Source: Parvicella tangerina (GTDB taxonomy: Bacteria; Bacteroidota; Bacteroidia; Flavobacteriales_D; Parvicellaceae). From it: a stretch of DNA of 64,000 nucleotides. The stretch spans positions 1,860,001-1,924,000 of the forward strand of contig NZ_OU015584.1 in the NCBI RefSeq assembly GCF_907165195.1. The letters run 5' to 3'. Both the position numbers and the translations under genes were made by a program. The notes under the pieces are model-generated. The model did no database searches and was not told the origin of the DNA. It saw nothing but the letters and a program-made list of their open reading frames with translations. Shown here one piece after another: positions 25,822 through 34,491 of the stretch; the first letter of the stretch is position 1, and each line of letters opens with the position of its first letter.

Positions 25822-26334
25822 CTATTGCTTGATGAATTGTACATCCAACTGAAGTTTTACCTTGTCAGAAACTACAATGTTACCGGCCTCTGTTACTGCA
25901 CTCCAGTTCAGACCAAATTCTTTTCTATTAAGACTTCCTGTCACCTCAAAACCTGCTTTGGTTTGTCCGTATGGATCCACAGCTGTACCGAGGTATTCTA
26001 CGTCTAGTTTCACTTCTTTTGTGACGTCTCTGATGGTTAGATCACCCACTAAATTTTCTCCGTCAAAACTTTTTGAAACGAATGTCATTTTAGGGTATTC
26101 AGCTGCATTAAAGAAGTCGTCTGATTTGAGGTGAGCGTCTCGGTCTTCATTTTTCGTATTTATTGAATCTATAGATACATTGAAATTGATCTTTGCTCCT
26201 GAAAAATCATCGTTTTCAGTTTCTACCTCTCCATCAAACTCATTGAAGAATCCAGTTACGGTTGAAATCATCATGTGTTTTACTTTAAACGCAATGTCTG
26301 AATGCGTAGGGTCTATTTTCCATTTTGTTGCCAT
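25822..26334 (-). CDS. YceI family protein
   Basis: 170 aa from the ATG at 26334 (MATKWKIDPTHSDIAFKV). The lipocalin-like YceI barrel is clear: DPTHSDIAFKVKHMMIS at the start, DDFFNAAEYPKM in the middle, and a C-terminal strand with GNIVVSDKVKLQLDVQF. YceI proteins bind isoprenoid-type lipids or quinones. No signal peptide, so it is cytoplasmic. It lies 19 bp after pirin and probably shares its promoter. Confidence 0.9.
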   Translation of the reverse strand: MATKWKIDPTHSDIAFKVKHMMISTVTGFFNEFDGEVETENDDFSGAKINFNVSIDSINTKNEDRDAHLKSDDFFNAAEYPKMTFVSKSFDGENLVGDLTIRDVTKEVKLDVEYLGTAVDPYGQTKAGFEVTGSLNRKEFGLNWSAVTEAGNIVVSDKVKLQLDVQFIKQ

Positions 26335-26353
26335 GTTGTTATCTGTTTTTATG

Positions 26354-27079
26354 TTATACAATTATTTGCTTGTTCATAGGTACTTCCATTAGAAGTACCT
26401 GGGTGTTGGCTTGGGTGCTGAAGTCAAACTGATCTACTTCTTCAATGCCCAATCCATCACGCTTTGAAAGTTCAACGTCACCAACTTTGATTGTTCCTTC
26501 TAGGACAAAGAGATATACCCCGTTTTTCGGATCATTCAACTTGTAACTATCTGCTGTCTCTTTTGTGTAATGGCCTAGTGAGAACCACGCGTTTTGATGA
26601 ATCCAAACTCCTTGATCCTTTGGGTTGGGTGATACTATTTGATACAGTTGATTCTGTTGTTTTATTTCGTTCAATGCGATTTGATCATATCTTGGAGTAA
26701 CGTCTTTTTGATTGGGATACACCCATATTTGTAAGAACTGTACTTCCTGATCATCGTTTTTGTTGTACTCGCTGTGTGTAACGCCTGTTCCAGCGCTCAT
26801 CACCTGAATATCACCTGCTTTAATTACTTGTGTATTCCCCATGCTGTCCTGATGTTCTAGTGCACCTTGTAAGGGAATACTGATGATCTCCATATTGGAG
26901 TGAGGGTGAGGAGGAAAGCCTCCGGATGGTGCAACTCGGTCATCATTTAATACTCTCAGCACACCAAAGTTCATACGTTCTTTATCAAAATAATTCGCAA
27001 AGCTGAAGGTATGGTAGGACTTTAACCAACCATGATCTGCATGACCTCTTGTTTCACTTTTATGATGAGTTAGTTTCAT
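26354..27079 (-). CDS. Pirin family protein
   Basis: 241-aa bicupin. The metal site is in PPHPHSNMEIISIPLQG (His, His, Glu) with a further His in LEHQDSMGN and TGVTHSEYN. Pirins act as quercetin 2,3-dioxygenases or redox-sensing proteins. First gene of a pirin-yceI pair; a palindromic operator-like site shared with the LigB dioxygenase gene lies just upstream of its -7 element, suggesting an inducible response to aromatic or quinone stress. Confidence 0.92.
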   Translation of the reverse strand: MKLTHHKSETRGHADHGWLKSYHTFSFANYFDKERMNFGVLRVLNDDRVAPSGGFPPHPHSNMEIISIPLQGALEHQDSMGNTQVIKAGDIQVMSAGTGVTHSEYNKNDDQEVQFLQIWVYPNQKDVTPRYDQIALNEIKQQNQLYQIVSPNPKDQGVWIHQNAWFSLGHYTKETADSYKLNDPKNGVYLFVLEGTIKVGDVELSKRDGLGIEEVDQFDFSTQANTQVLLMEVPMNKQIIV

Positions 27080-27099
27080 GTTGTTTTTAATTTATAGCA

Positions 27100-27134
27100 C
27101 AAATGTACCTAGGAAATAATTTACATGGAAAGTA
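27100..27134 (-). promoter_or_regulatory. Pirin promoter with palindromic operator
   Basis: TACATTTG (27100-27107) fits the -7 consensus. TTTACATGGAAAGTA at 27120-27134 (plus strand) sits where the -33 element would be. Its core TTTACATGGAAA is a two-mismatch palindrome centred on CATG and recurs as the same 15 nt before the LigB dioxygenase gene. Confidence 0.6.
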
Positions 27135-27167
27135 TTTTTGCAAAAAAACGTCTTTACTATTGAAATC

Positions 27168-27674
27168 CTAGTCAAATGAATAAGGACTTTTTGTGATGGC
27201 CAACTGCCTAATGTTGTTCATGACTCTACGCATATAGATCTTCCACAGTACCTTGGCAGTGAACCATTGAAAAGGGTAGAGTAGACCAGACTTTGCTTCA
27301 AGTGTATACTGGTATCTTACTTGAGTCGTATGCGCATCAATTGGTGTGGTGATCCATTCTCCAATAAACGTGTGAATACCGAATGTAAAAACTTGTACCT
27401 GGTTTACCTGAATTTTCCAGTGCTGGTTTTCTTGTCTGTCAATCACGGTGTCTAATAACGCCTCGCCTCCTTTAAAAGTAAAGGTTTTTGCCATGAAGAC
27501 TCTTCTGCTTCCAGCTATTTTTCCCCAATTCTCATCATCCAGACAGTGGGTTACTTTAGGCATAAATAAGAAACCTGTGTGAACCTTAGTGATATCGCAA
27601 AGCATTGGTGTTTTGAAAGCACGTTCTAGTTCGCAGGGAAAAACATCAGAAATTTCAACTTTAAAACTAGGCAT
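27168..27674 (-). CDS. SRPBCC (START-like) domain protein
   Basis: 168 aa. The opening MPSFKVEISDVFPCELERAF, central strands (WITTPIDAHTTQVRYQYTLE) and long C-terminal helix with KVLWKIYMRRVMNNI match the hydrophobic-pocket SRPBCC superfamily. Ligand unknown. It overlaps the VOC gene upstream by 8 nt and ends the operon that begins with the GNAT gene at 31264. Confidence 0.75.
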   Translation of the reverse strand: MPSFKVEISDVFPCELERAFKTPMLCDITKVHTGFLFMPKVTHCLDDENWGKIAGSRRVFMAKTFTFKGGEALLDTVIDRQENQHWKIQVNQVQVFTFGIHTFIGEWITTPIDAHTTQVRYQYTLEAKSGLLYPFQWFTAKVLWKIYMRRVMNNIRQLAITKSPYSFD

Positions 27675-28092
27675 CTTTCAATTCTTGGATCACAATTTTC
27701 TTCATGGACATGAAAAGTTGAGATGCTCTAGCCGATTTGTCTGGATCTCCTCCCATTAACTCGCCTAAGTTTGATGGAATAACTTGCCAGGAAACACCGT
27801 ATTTATCCTTTAGCCATCCACACTGTCCTTCTTCACCTTCATGGGATAAGTTGTTCCAGTAATGGTCAATCTCATTTTGATCGTCACATTCAATCACAAA
27901 AGAAACGGACTCGTTAAATTTGAACATCGGACCACCATCCAACCCGGTGAATCTCGTCCCATTCAATTCAAAGAATACGATGCTCGGTGTCTTTACGATA
28001 ATTCTGGAGTTTGGAAAGATGGAGCAATAAAAATCGGAGGCTTCAGAAGCTTGTCCGTCAAACCATAGGCATGGGTAGGGTGATTTTGTCAT
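27667..28092 (-). CDS. VOC/PhnB-like protein
   Basis: 141 aa. PCLWFDGQASEASDFYCSIFPNS and CGWLKDKYGVSWQVIPSNLGEL are hallmarks of the PhnB-like glyoxalase/bleomycin-resistance fold. The usual metal ligands are not all evident. Such proteins are common and their substrates are mostly unknown. Overlaps the esterase gene by 4 nt and the SRPBCC gene by 8 nt, so they are translationally coupled. Confidence 0.88.
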   Translation of the reverse strand: MTKSPYPCLWFDGQASEASDFYCSIFPNSRIIVKTPSIVFFELNGTRFTGLDGGPMFKFNESVSFVIECDDQNEIDHYWNNLSHEGEEGQCGWLKDKYGVSWQVIPSNLGELMGGDPDKSARASQLFMSMKKIVIQELKDA

Positions 28093-28913
28093 AAATTCTG
28101 TTTTAATGTTTTTCCAACCGCTTTAAAACCTTCATAAATTGCATGATGGAGAACATCTCCATGATCATATTCGTTAAAATACTTATAGGTTAAGCTGATA
28201 TTATTTTCGTTCGTTTTTACTTTCTTAAAGAGTTTTTTAGCAACCCTTTTCATTATTTTCCCTTCGTTACCTACAGCAATGTATATGCTCTCAATATGAC
28301 TTAAATCTGAAAAATCACGACTTAATAGTCGCTCATCATCATACCACAGACTTGGACTTACGATAAAAAAATGATTAAACAATTGAGGTTTTTCAATGAG
28401 AAACTGAGTAGCTATTAATCCGCCAAGTGATTGACCAATCAATCCTCGATGCTTGTTGGTTTTATAGCGATGATCAACATACGGGATGACTTCGTTCTCC
28501 AAAAATGCAATAAACTTAGATGCACCACCTCTTCTTGGATCGCTTTTCAGGTACTCTTTATTCTCAGGTATATGGGTGAAATCACGGTAACGATTAACGT
28601 TAGCAATACCAACTACAATGCACTCTGGAATCAAGTTAATCCAACTATAGGAGCAAAATTGAACTAGGCCACTAATATGCAGCATATCTTCATGCATTGA
28701 CCCATCAAGAAGGTAAATTACGGGGTAATTCTGAAGAGAATCTGGATGATAGCCGTCAGGTAAATAAACGTTTAGAGTACGGTCTTCATCTAATATTTTA
28801 GAATGAAAGGAACATTGTTCGCCAATGCCTAATGTGCTCACCTTAGTTGCTTGTGCCAGCCCATTAAACTGGAACGACAAAATGAAGAATGCTATGAATA
28901 GTTCACGTGTCAA
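28089..28913 (-). CDS. Exported alpha/beta hydrolase (esterase D/BesA-like)
   Basis: 274 aa with a signal peptide (MTRELFIAFFILSFQFNGLAQA). VIYLLDG, GQSLGGLIATQFLI with the nucleophile Ser, and a late DHGDVLHHA with the catalytic His show a putative-esterase fold used by trilactone siderophore esterases and related enzymes. Exported, so it acts in the periplasm. 5 bp after the patatin gene in the same operon. Confidence 0.85.
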   Translation of the reverse strand: MTRELFIAFFILSFQFNGLAQATKVSTLGIGEQCSFHSKILDEDRTLNVYLPDGYHPDSLQNYPVIYLLDGSMHEDMLHISGLVQFCSYSWINLIPECIVVGIANVNRYRDFTHIPENKEYLKSDPRRGGASKFIAFLENEVIPYVDHRYKTNKHRGLIGQSLGGLIATQFLIEKPQLFNHFFIVSPSLWYDDERLLSRDFSDLSHIESIYIAVGNEGKIMKRVAKKLFKKVKTNENNISLTYKYFNEYDHGDVLHHAIYEGFKAVGKTLKQNL

Positions 28914-28918
28914 AGGAG

Positions 28919-29698
28919 TTATGAAAAGTATTTTTTTTTAGTGATGGTGTATATAGCTTCCGCATCCTTTTGCTTGAAAGCAGAGAACTCATTCAATTCA
29001 TTGAGCAGGGTAACGTATGTTTTTTCAAACTTTGGTACTTCCAGTGCAAAACGCTGAAGAAATACACTTCGTTTTACAATTTTTCGAGTTGTTTTCAGTC
29101 CATTTCTATCTAAAACAGAGGGAATGCGAACAAAACTTCCTATCGTAATTTCTGGTTCATTTTCAAAAGGAGCGATCGGATAGTTATCCATTACACCACC
29201 GTCTGCATACAATTGATCTTCTATTTCTACAGAAGAATATATCCCCGGTACGGCACATGAGGCTATCAAAGGTTGCATGAGCTCACCAGTCTTGAAATAA
29301 ACAGGTTTTCCTTCGTTTAGGTTGGTGGCGCAAATGTGAACGGGAATGGTCAATTCTTCAAATGTCTTTTTAATATAATCCTGAAAATGCTGCGTGTATT
29401 TCAATGTATTGAAAATACCTCCTTTCCCAGGTCGGATCCATGAGTACCTAAAAAGAGGATAGGCTGTGAAAAAATGTAGTATTTCCCTGGGTTTCATTCC
29501 CGAAGCATACATGACTCCAACAACCGCTCCTGCACTGGATCCACTGATGGCATTGATTTTTATTTTTCGTTCCTCTAAATACTCTATCAAAGGAAGATGA
29601 GCCACGCCTTTTATGGCTCCTCCACTCAGCACAAGGTTTACCTGATCACCTGATTTTAACTGGTTTAATTTTTCCTTAACTTCATGCGGGCTTTGCAT
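28919..29698 (-). CDS. Patatin-like phospholipase
   Basis: 259 aa. LSGGAIKGVAHL gives the oxyanion-hole glycines, GSSAGA (S55) the nucleophile and ADGGVMDN the catalytic Asp: a complete Ser-Asp dyad. No signal peptide, so probably a cytoplasmic lipid acyl hydrolase. It sits 25 bp after the racemase gene and 5 bp before the esterase gene. Confidence 0.92.
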   Translation of the reverse strand: MQSPHEVKEKLNQLKSGDQVNLVLSGGAIKGVAHLPLIEYLEERKIKINAISGSSAGAVVGVMYASGMKPREILHFFTAYPLFRYSWIRPGKGGIFNTLKYTQHFQDYIKKTFEELTIPVHICATNLNEGKPVYFKTGELMQPLIASCAVPGIYSSVEIEDQLYADGGVMDNYPIAPFENEPEITIGSFVRIPSVLDRNGLKTTRKIVKRSVFLQRFALEVPKFEKTYVTLLNELNEFSAFKQKDAEAIYTITKKKYFS

Positions 29699-29723
29699 GT
29701 GGTAAATGTACTTAAAAGAAGTG

Positions 29724-30821
29724 TTATTTGAATTTCTTGTCGATGAACTTCGAATTTAATAACCTGGCAACTGCCATATAGTTTGGTTTGAAGATGATCT
29801 GATCTCCAATTTTGTATTTGGGTTTGCCGTTTTTTGCTTTGTTGTTGCCGATGTCTACTACTAACATGTCAGACGTAATACCAACAAACTGAATGTCTTT
29901 GTCATAAGCGTCAATATCACTTTTGTCCACATCCAATAAGCCAACATCCAAAATAGCCTTAAAAGATGTTTCATTGGCAGCATCCACATCAAATGTTGCC
30001 GTTAGACCAATGTTAGCATCACTTATGGTGCCTTCAGGAACAATTTTCTTTTCCTCCAATTCAATGATGTTCGCTCTGAACTCAAAAGTGTCTGAAGATA
30101 GTTCTAAGAAAGGCTCATTATCCAATGGACTTACCCCAAAGAAAGCAGCTTCACCAACTCTAAAATGGTTAATATCTTTCGGAATGTTTTCTCGTTCTAC
30201 TAGAGGGAGAGTGATTGACGTTCCTCCAGAGATCAAGGGGAGGTCTTTATTAAACTTAGCCGATATGAGTTCTTTATATAACGAAAGTTGTAGTAATTTA
30301 TCGTAATTGGGTTCTATTCCATACATGCACCCTAGGTTAGAGCCAATACCAATTACTTCAATGTTAGACAACTCAAATACTTGTTCGTAGAAGTTCACAA
30401 TATCAGATCGATTAACCCCTTCTCGCAATTCTCCCAATTCGATCATGATAATAATCTGATGAATTTTGTCTGCTGCTTTTGCGGCTTTGTTCAACGCTTT
30501 AATGGTACCCAAGGAACTATTGAGTGAAATATCGGCATATTCTACCACATCTTCGGCATAGACTTCTGCTGGCGGTTTAATATAGATAGTTCGCATGTCA
30601 GGATTAACCTCCTTCAAGTTCTTGATACTTGTTAACCTGGAGTCCCCAACAGAGTTTATCTTAGCAATAACATCATCCGTCAATACATTTTTGAGAAACT
30701 CCTTGTCTCCAGAAAATACTTTTGTGATCAAGCTCCATTTAATATTGCGTTTAGCAAAGTACTCACTCAAGAACTTAATATTGTTCTTTATTTTTTCGGT
30801 TTGTATTACCAGTTCAGCCAT
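29724..30821 (-). CDS. PLP-dependent amino-acid racemase (alanine/ornithine racemase family)
   Basis: 365 aa with the fold-type III barrel: SLITKVFSGDKEF near the N-terminus carries the cofactor lysine, MIELGELREG and SNLGCMYG follow, and GGTSITLP binds the phosphate. Closer in wording to ornithine-racemase-type proteins than to the cell-wall alanine racemase. Substrate not determinable here. It begins 2 bp after the stop of the GNAT gene, so the two are tightly coupled. Confidence 0.83.
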   Translation of the reverse strand: MAELVIQTEKIKNNIKFLSEYFAKRNIKWSLITKVFSGDKEFLKNVLTDDVIAKINSVGDSRLTSIKNLKEVNPDMRTIYIKPPAEVYAEDVVEYADISLNSSLGTIKALNKAAKAADKIHQIIIMIELGELREGVNRSDIVNFYEQVFELSNIEVIGIGSNLGCMYGIEPNYDKLLQLSLYKELISAKFNKDLPLISGGTSITLPLVERENIPKDINHFRVGEAAFFGVSPLDNEPFLELSSDTFEFRANIIELEEKKIVPEGTISDANIGLTATFDVDAANETSFKAILDVGLLDVDKSDIDAYDKDIQFVGITSDMLVVDIGNNKAKNGKPKYKIGDQIIFKPNYMAVARLLNSKFIDKKFK

Positions 30822-30823
30822 AA

Positions 30824-31264
30824 CTATTTTTTCAACCGCATTTCTAAATATGGATTAGTGAAACCATATTTTTCGTATAAGTGTTTCGCTGGGTTATTAT
30901 GTTCTACGTGTAACGCAATATCTCCTTTGGCGAATTCGATGGTTTTTTCCATCATCGTTTTACCTAACCCTTTACCCCTGTGGTCATTGTGCGTGGCGAT
31001 ATAAACCAATATATTTTCTGGAATATATCCACCCATACCTGTTTTGTTGATGACAACTGCTCCAAGAATACTTCCTTGATCGATGAGCAAAATGATGAAT
31101 CCACCGAAAGAACTAAACTCTTTCACAGCATAATCAATTGCTTTCTTAATGTCTTTTTTATCGTCACCGTATTCTTGAAGATGTGTATGTAAAAAATCTA
31201 CGATCTGTTCTTTTTCAATCTCTGTTGGTTTATTTACTGCGTCAAATAATTTAATCTCTTGCAT
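30824..31264 (-). CDS. GNAT family N-acetyltransferase
   Basis: 146 aa. ILVYIATHNDHRGKGLGKTMMEK is the acetyl-CoA-binding motif A, and NPAKHLYEKYGF is motif B. First gene of a probable six-gene operon down to 27168. Being coupled to an amino-acid racemase, it may acetylate a D-amino acid or the racemase product; that is inference. Confidence 0.88.
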   Translation of the reverse strand: MQEIKLFDAVNKPTEIEKEQIVDFLHTHLQEYGDDKKDIKKAIDYAVKEFSSFGGFIILLIDQGSILGAVVINKTGMGGYIPENILVYIATHNDHRGKGLGKTMMEKTIEFAKGDIALHVEHNNPAKHLYEKYGFTNPYLEMRLKK

Positions 31265-31415
31265 AAAATTTTAGTTGTATCTCATTATTATACTATAAAA
31301 TTTGTTTTTTGCAAGAATTAAACGAACTTATTGTGGTTTTTATAAAGAATTAACAAAGTTTCTGTTTATTGAGCAGTTCTAGCTTAAAGGGTAACTCATT
31401 TTGATTCTATTTTGT

Positions 31416-31423
31416 TAGATTTG
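31416..31423 (+). promoter_or_regulatory. Candidate -7 element of the SpoIIE-type phosphatase gene
   Basis: TAGATTTG, an exact TAnnTTTG match, 26 nt before the start codon. No well-spaced -33 element was found, so this is tentative. Confidence 0.4.
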
Positions 31424-31449
31424 TTAGTCCACACTTTAAAGCGTTTAAA

Positions 31450-33378
31450 ATGCCATCAAGCTTCAAAATACCAAGAGTCTTTATCTTAATATTTCTACTC
31501 TTGAGTATTTCTCTTATTAAAGTGAAGTCCCAAATGAGTAATGAAGAAGTCTTGGAGCTGGCCGATGAATTGTATTACTCCAACCCAGATAGTTCGTATA
31601 AACTCTGCAAATCATTGGAAGAATCGGAACTAAACAGTGCTCAGAAGGCAGAGCTTTCCATGTTGTTGGCTCGTTACAATATTCTCACGACAGATTATGA
31701 AGGAGCCGAAATTGAGCTTCAGAAAGCTAAAAAGTTATTCGAGGAGATAGATAGCCAAATGGGAATTGCCCGAGTTTATGGGTTGCAGAGTATTCTTGCC
31801 ATGAGATTGGGTGAACACGTCAAATCAATGAATCTTGTTAAAAAGAAATATGGTATTTACGTAGACTTGGATTTTGTAGAAGGGCAAAGTAATCCCCTAA
31901 TCAATATTTCGGGAAACTACCTGGAGTTAAATAAGCCAGATAGCGCATTGATCTACATGAAAAAACTTGAGAAGATTAAGGAGCATATTGGAACGGCTTC
32001 TTTTTATTTCTACTATCAGAATTGGGGACGTTATTATGATCAAATTGGAGAATATGAAGTTGCTGAACAGCACTTTTTGAAAGCATTGAAGATTGCCGAA
32101 GAAGAAGAGATGACAGACAGTAAGGCTACGGTTCTCATGATGATAGGAGAGCTTTATCTTTCCCAGAAAAAATATGACCTTGCGATTAAGTATGCCAACA
32201 TGAGTTATGCTTTCTCTGATGCTAATGATTTGATTTACGAGAAGAGAGACGCACTGAGCGTATTGGTGGGTATAGCTGATGAGCAGCAAGATTTTTTATC
32301 CGCTTTTAAGTTTCAAAAAGAGCTTTCTGAACTTGAAAAAGAGATCTTGAATATTGAGAAGATCAACAATGTGAAAAACGTTAAAGCGAAACTTGATATC
32401 GCTGAAAAGGAGAAGGTGATTGCCGATAAGGATGCAAAACTAGCCAAGAGTGAATTGGAAACAGCCAATGCAAAATTCACCAGCAGAATTTTTCTTTTTT
32501 CGTTAATCGCAATTGTTTTAATTCTTGGTTTAGTGGCGTTTGCTTTCATCAAGACGAAGAAGTTAAATGAAATTATCAGTGAGCAGCATCAAGCATTAGA
32601 GATCAAGAATCATCAACTCTCTGAAGCGCTAACCGATCTTGAGGGAAGTATTAACTATAGTAAATTGATTCAAGACACCTTGCTACCTGGTTCTAATAGC
32701 TGGAGGAAGTACTTCAGTGAAGATTTTACCATATTCTTGCCGAGGGATAAAGTGAGTGGTGATTTTTATTGGAACTATGAAGATGATCAGTATGTCTATT
32801 TTTGTGTGGCAGATTGCACAGGGCATGGAGTCCCAGGGGCTATGGTGAGTGTGGTAGGTATGAATGCACTAGAAGCTGCTGTGGCGGTAGAGAAGATCAA
32901 CTCTCCGGGAAAAATACTTGATCGTCTTGCTGAAATTGTGGAAAGAACTTTTTCGAATGAGGAGAAGTCGATGAAAGATGGAATGGACATCGCTTTTTGT
33001 AGGTTGGATAAAAATTCTAAAGAACTAGTTTATGCGGGAGCTAATAATCCATTGTATCTAGTGAATGCAAGAGGGCTTAATATCTACAAGGCAAATAAGC
33101 AGCCGATAGGTAAGTATGAAGGTAGGATTCCTTTTAGTGAGGATCATATACAACTATCAGAGGGGGATGCGATATACCTTTTCTCTGATGGCTATGCCGA
33201 CCAATTCGGAGGTCCAAAAGGGAAGAAATTCATGTATAAAACGCTGCGTTTACTTATCGAAGAGAATAAGTTGAGAACAATGCCAGAACAAAAAGAGGTA
33301 TTGCTTACTGCGTTTAATAAATGGAAAGAGGGTTACGAACAAGTGGATGATGTCTGCATGGTGGGATTGAGAGTGTAA
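31450..33378 (+). CDS. TPR-transmembrane-SpoIIE/PP2C phosphatase
   Basis: 642 aa. Signal peptide, then TPR-like helical repeats over about 30-300 in the periplasm, a coiled coil, a membrane helix near 348-370, a second coiled coil and a cytoplasmic SpoIIE-type PP2C phosphatase from about 400 to the end. LPRDKVSGDFYW, CVADCTGHGVPGAMVSVVG and GMDIAFC carry the metal-binding aspartates. This domain order is common in Bacteroidota and senses signals through the TPRs. It would control an unknown partner-switching anti-sigma system; none is adjacent. Confidence 0.9.
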   Translation: MPSSFKIPRVFILIFLLLSISLIKVKSQMSNEEVLELADELYYSNPDSSYKLCKSLEESELNSAQKAELSMLLARYNILTTDYEGAEIELQKAKKLFEEIDSQMGIARVYGLQSILAMRLGEHVKSMNLVKKKYGIYVDLDFVEGQSNPLINISGNYLELNKPDSALIYMKKLEKIKEHIGTASFYFYYQNWGRYYDQIGEYEVAEQHFLKALKIAEEEEMTDSKATVLMMIGELYLSQKKYDLAIKYANMSYAFSDANDLIYEKRDALSVLVGIADEQQDFLSAFKFQKELSELEKEILNIEKINNVKNVKAKLDIAEKEKVIADKDAKLAKSELETANAKFTSRIFLFSLIAIVLILGLVAFAFIKTKKLNEIISEQHQALEIKNHQLSEALTDLEGSINYSKLIQDTLLPGSNSWRKYFSEDFTIFLPRDKVSGDFYWNYEDDQYVYFCVADCTGHGVPGAMVSVVGMNALEAAVAVEKINSPGKILDRLAEIVERTFSNEEKSMKDGMDIAFCRLDKNSKELVYAGANNPLYLVNARGLNIYKANKQPIGKYEGRIPFSEDHIQLSEGDAIYLFSDGYADQFGGPKGKKFMYKTLRLLIEENKLRTMPEQKEVLLTAFNKWKEGYEQVDDVCMVGLRV

Positions 33379-33447
33379 CTTTCAGAAGTATCAATTTACC
33401 TTATTTACGGTATTGCCAATTCTTGGTTTTGAGCGTAGTTTTGAAAT

Positions 33448-33585
33448 ATGAATCAAACTACTGATATCACGAAACAACTTCCAGATTTTGCCTGCGTACC
33501 AGCGGTGTGTGGTAAAAAGAAGAAAAAGTGTTGTAAAAAGTACAAAACCAAAGGGAAGCACTGCGGTTCTTGTCCCAGGAAGTGA
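33448..33585 (+). CDS. Small Cys/Lys-rich protein (45 aa)
   Basis: ATG at 33448 to TGA at 33585. After an N-terminal MNQTTDITKQLPDF the rest is a run of lysines and seven cysteines: two single Cys, KKCCKKYK, then HCGSCPRK. Small proteins with this lysine-rich pattern and a closing CxxC recur in Flavobacteriales in my recollection. Could bind metal or nucleic acid. It ends directly against the stop of the convergent prenyltransferase gene (no spacer). Confidence 0.65.
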   Translation: MNQTTDITKQLPDFACVPAVCGKKKKKCCKKYKTKGKHCGSCPRK

Positions 33586-34479
33586 TTACCACCATTTTCC
33601 AACTAGCGGAATGGATAAAATTCCAAATACGATGAGCAGCTTGTAAATGGTATTGATTCGTTCATAGTCTTTCGCGATTTTACATTTTTTCAATTCAAAA
33701 ATGGAAAGCCCGATAGCAATTACTGCGACTCCAAAATAATAAACGATAGGTAGGACAATCACATCTCTGTAAAGAAACCCGATGCACCCTAATGCCAGCA
33801 GCATCAGAACTAGAATAATATACTTCGTTTTTCGGATCCCAATAACAATCGGCAGAGATTTCTCACCAACAATAAGATCTCCTTTAATAGCGATCATCTT
33901 TTTAATGATTTCTCGGGTCAATGCCAAAACAAAAATATATCCTACAAACAGAACGGTCATGAGGTTATATGATTGATACATAAGACTTATGCTAAAGAAA
34001 GGAGCAACAGTTAATAGTGCAGCATTTACTTCTCCTGTGAAAGGTTTTTTTCGAAGTTTGTGCGAATAGAACCATAATCCAAAAGAAAAAAAGAAGTTAA
34101 AAACCGCTATTTTCCAACCGACTAAAACAGCAAGTAAGAGGCCAACAAAAACAAATAGGACATACGTATTCAGACAAAAAGATTTGGATACGATCCTCCC
34201 AAAAATGGTTTCTTCCGGACGATTAATGATATCTTTTTCAAAATCATAGAAAGCGTTTATAATAAAGCCAGCCATGATTAAAAATGCGATGCTTCCAATC
34301 TCAAGATATAATCTTGGGTTGAGTAGAGTAGTTTTATATTCAGCACTTGGGTTGAGCAAAAAAATCGCACTCAACAATAGCGCTAATGAAACAATAAGGA
34401 CGTTGTACCACCTCACAATAGAAAGCAGTGAGATGAATTTTATGATTATACGTTGTCTGTTTGGATGGTTTGTGTTCAA
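33586..34479 (-). CDS. UbiA family prenyltransferase
   Basis: 297 aa, eight to nine membrane helices. NAFYDFEKDIINRPEE is the first aspartate-rich motif (NxxxDxxxD); the second is less canonical, around IKKMIAIKGDLIVGEKS. Members transfer prenyl chains onto acceptors such as geranylgeranylglycerol phosphate or quinone precursors. It follows the mevalonate kinase gene by 12 bp, linking prenyl supply and use. Confidence 0.85.
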   Translation of the reverse strand: MNTNHPNRQRIIIKFISLLSIVRWYNVLIVSLALLLSAIFLLNPSAEYKTTLLNPRLYLEIGSIAFLIMAGFIINAFYDFEKDIINRPEETIFGRIVSKSFCLNTYVLFVFVGLLLAVLVGWKIAVFNFFFSFGLWFYSHKLRKKPFTGEVNAALLTVAPFFSISLMYQSYNLMTVLFVGYIFVLALTREIIKKMIAIKGDLIVGEKSLPIVIGIRKTKYIILVLMLLALGCIGFLYRDVIVLPIVYYFGVAVIAIGLSIFELKKCKIAKDYERINTIYKLLIVFGILSIPLVGKWW

Positions 34480-34491
34480 GAATTGCGTGAT

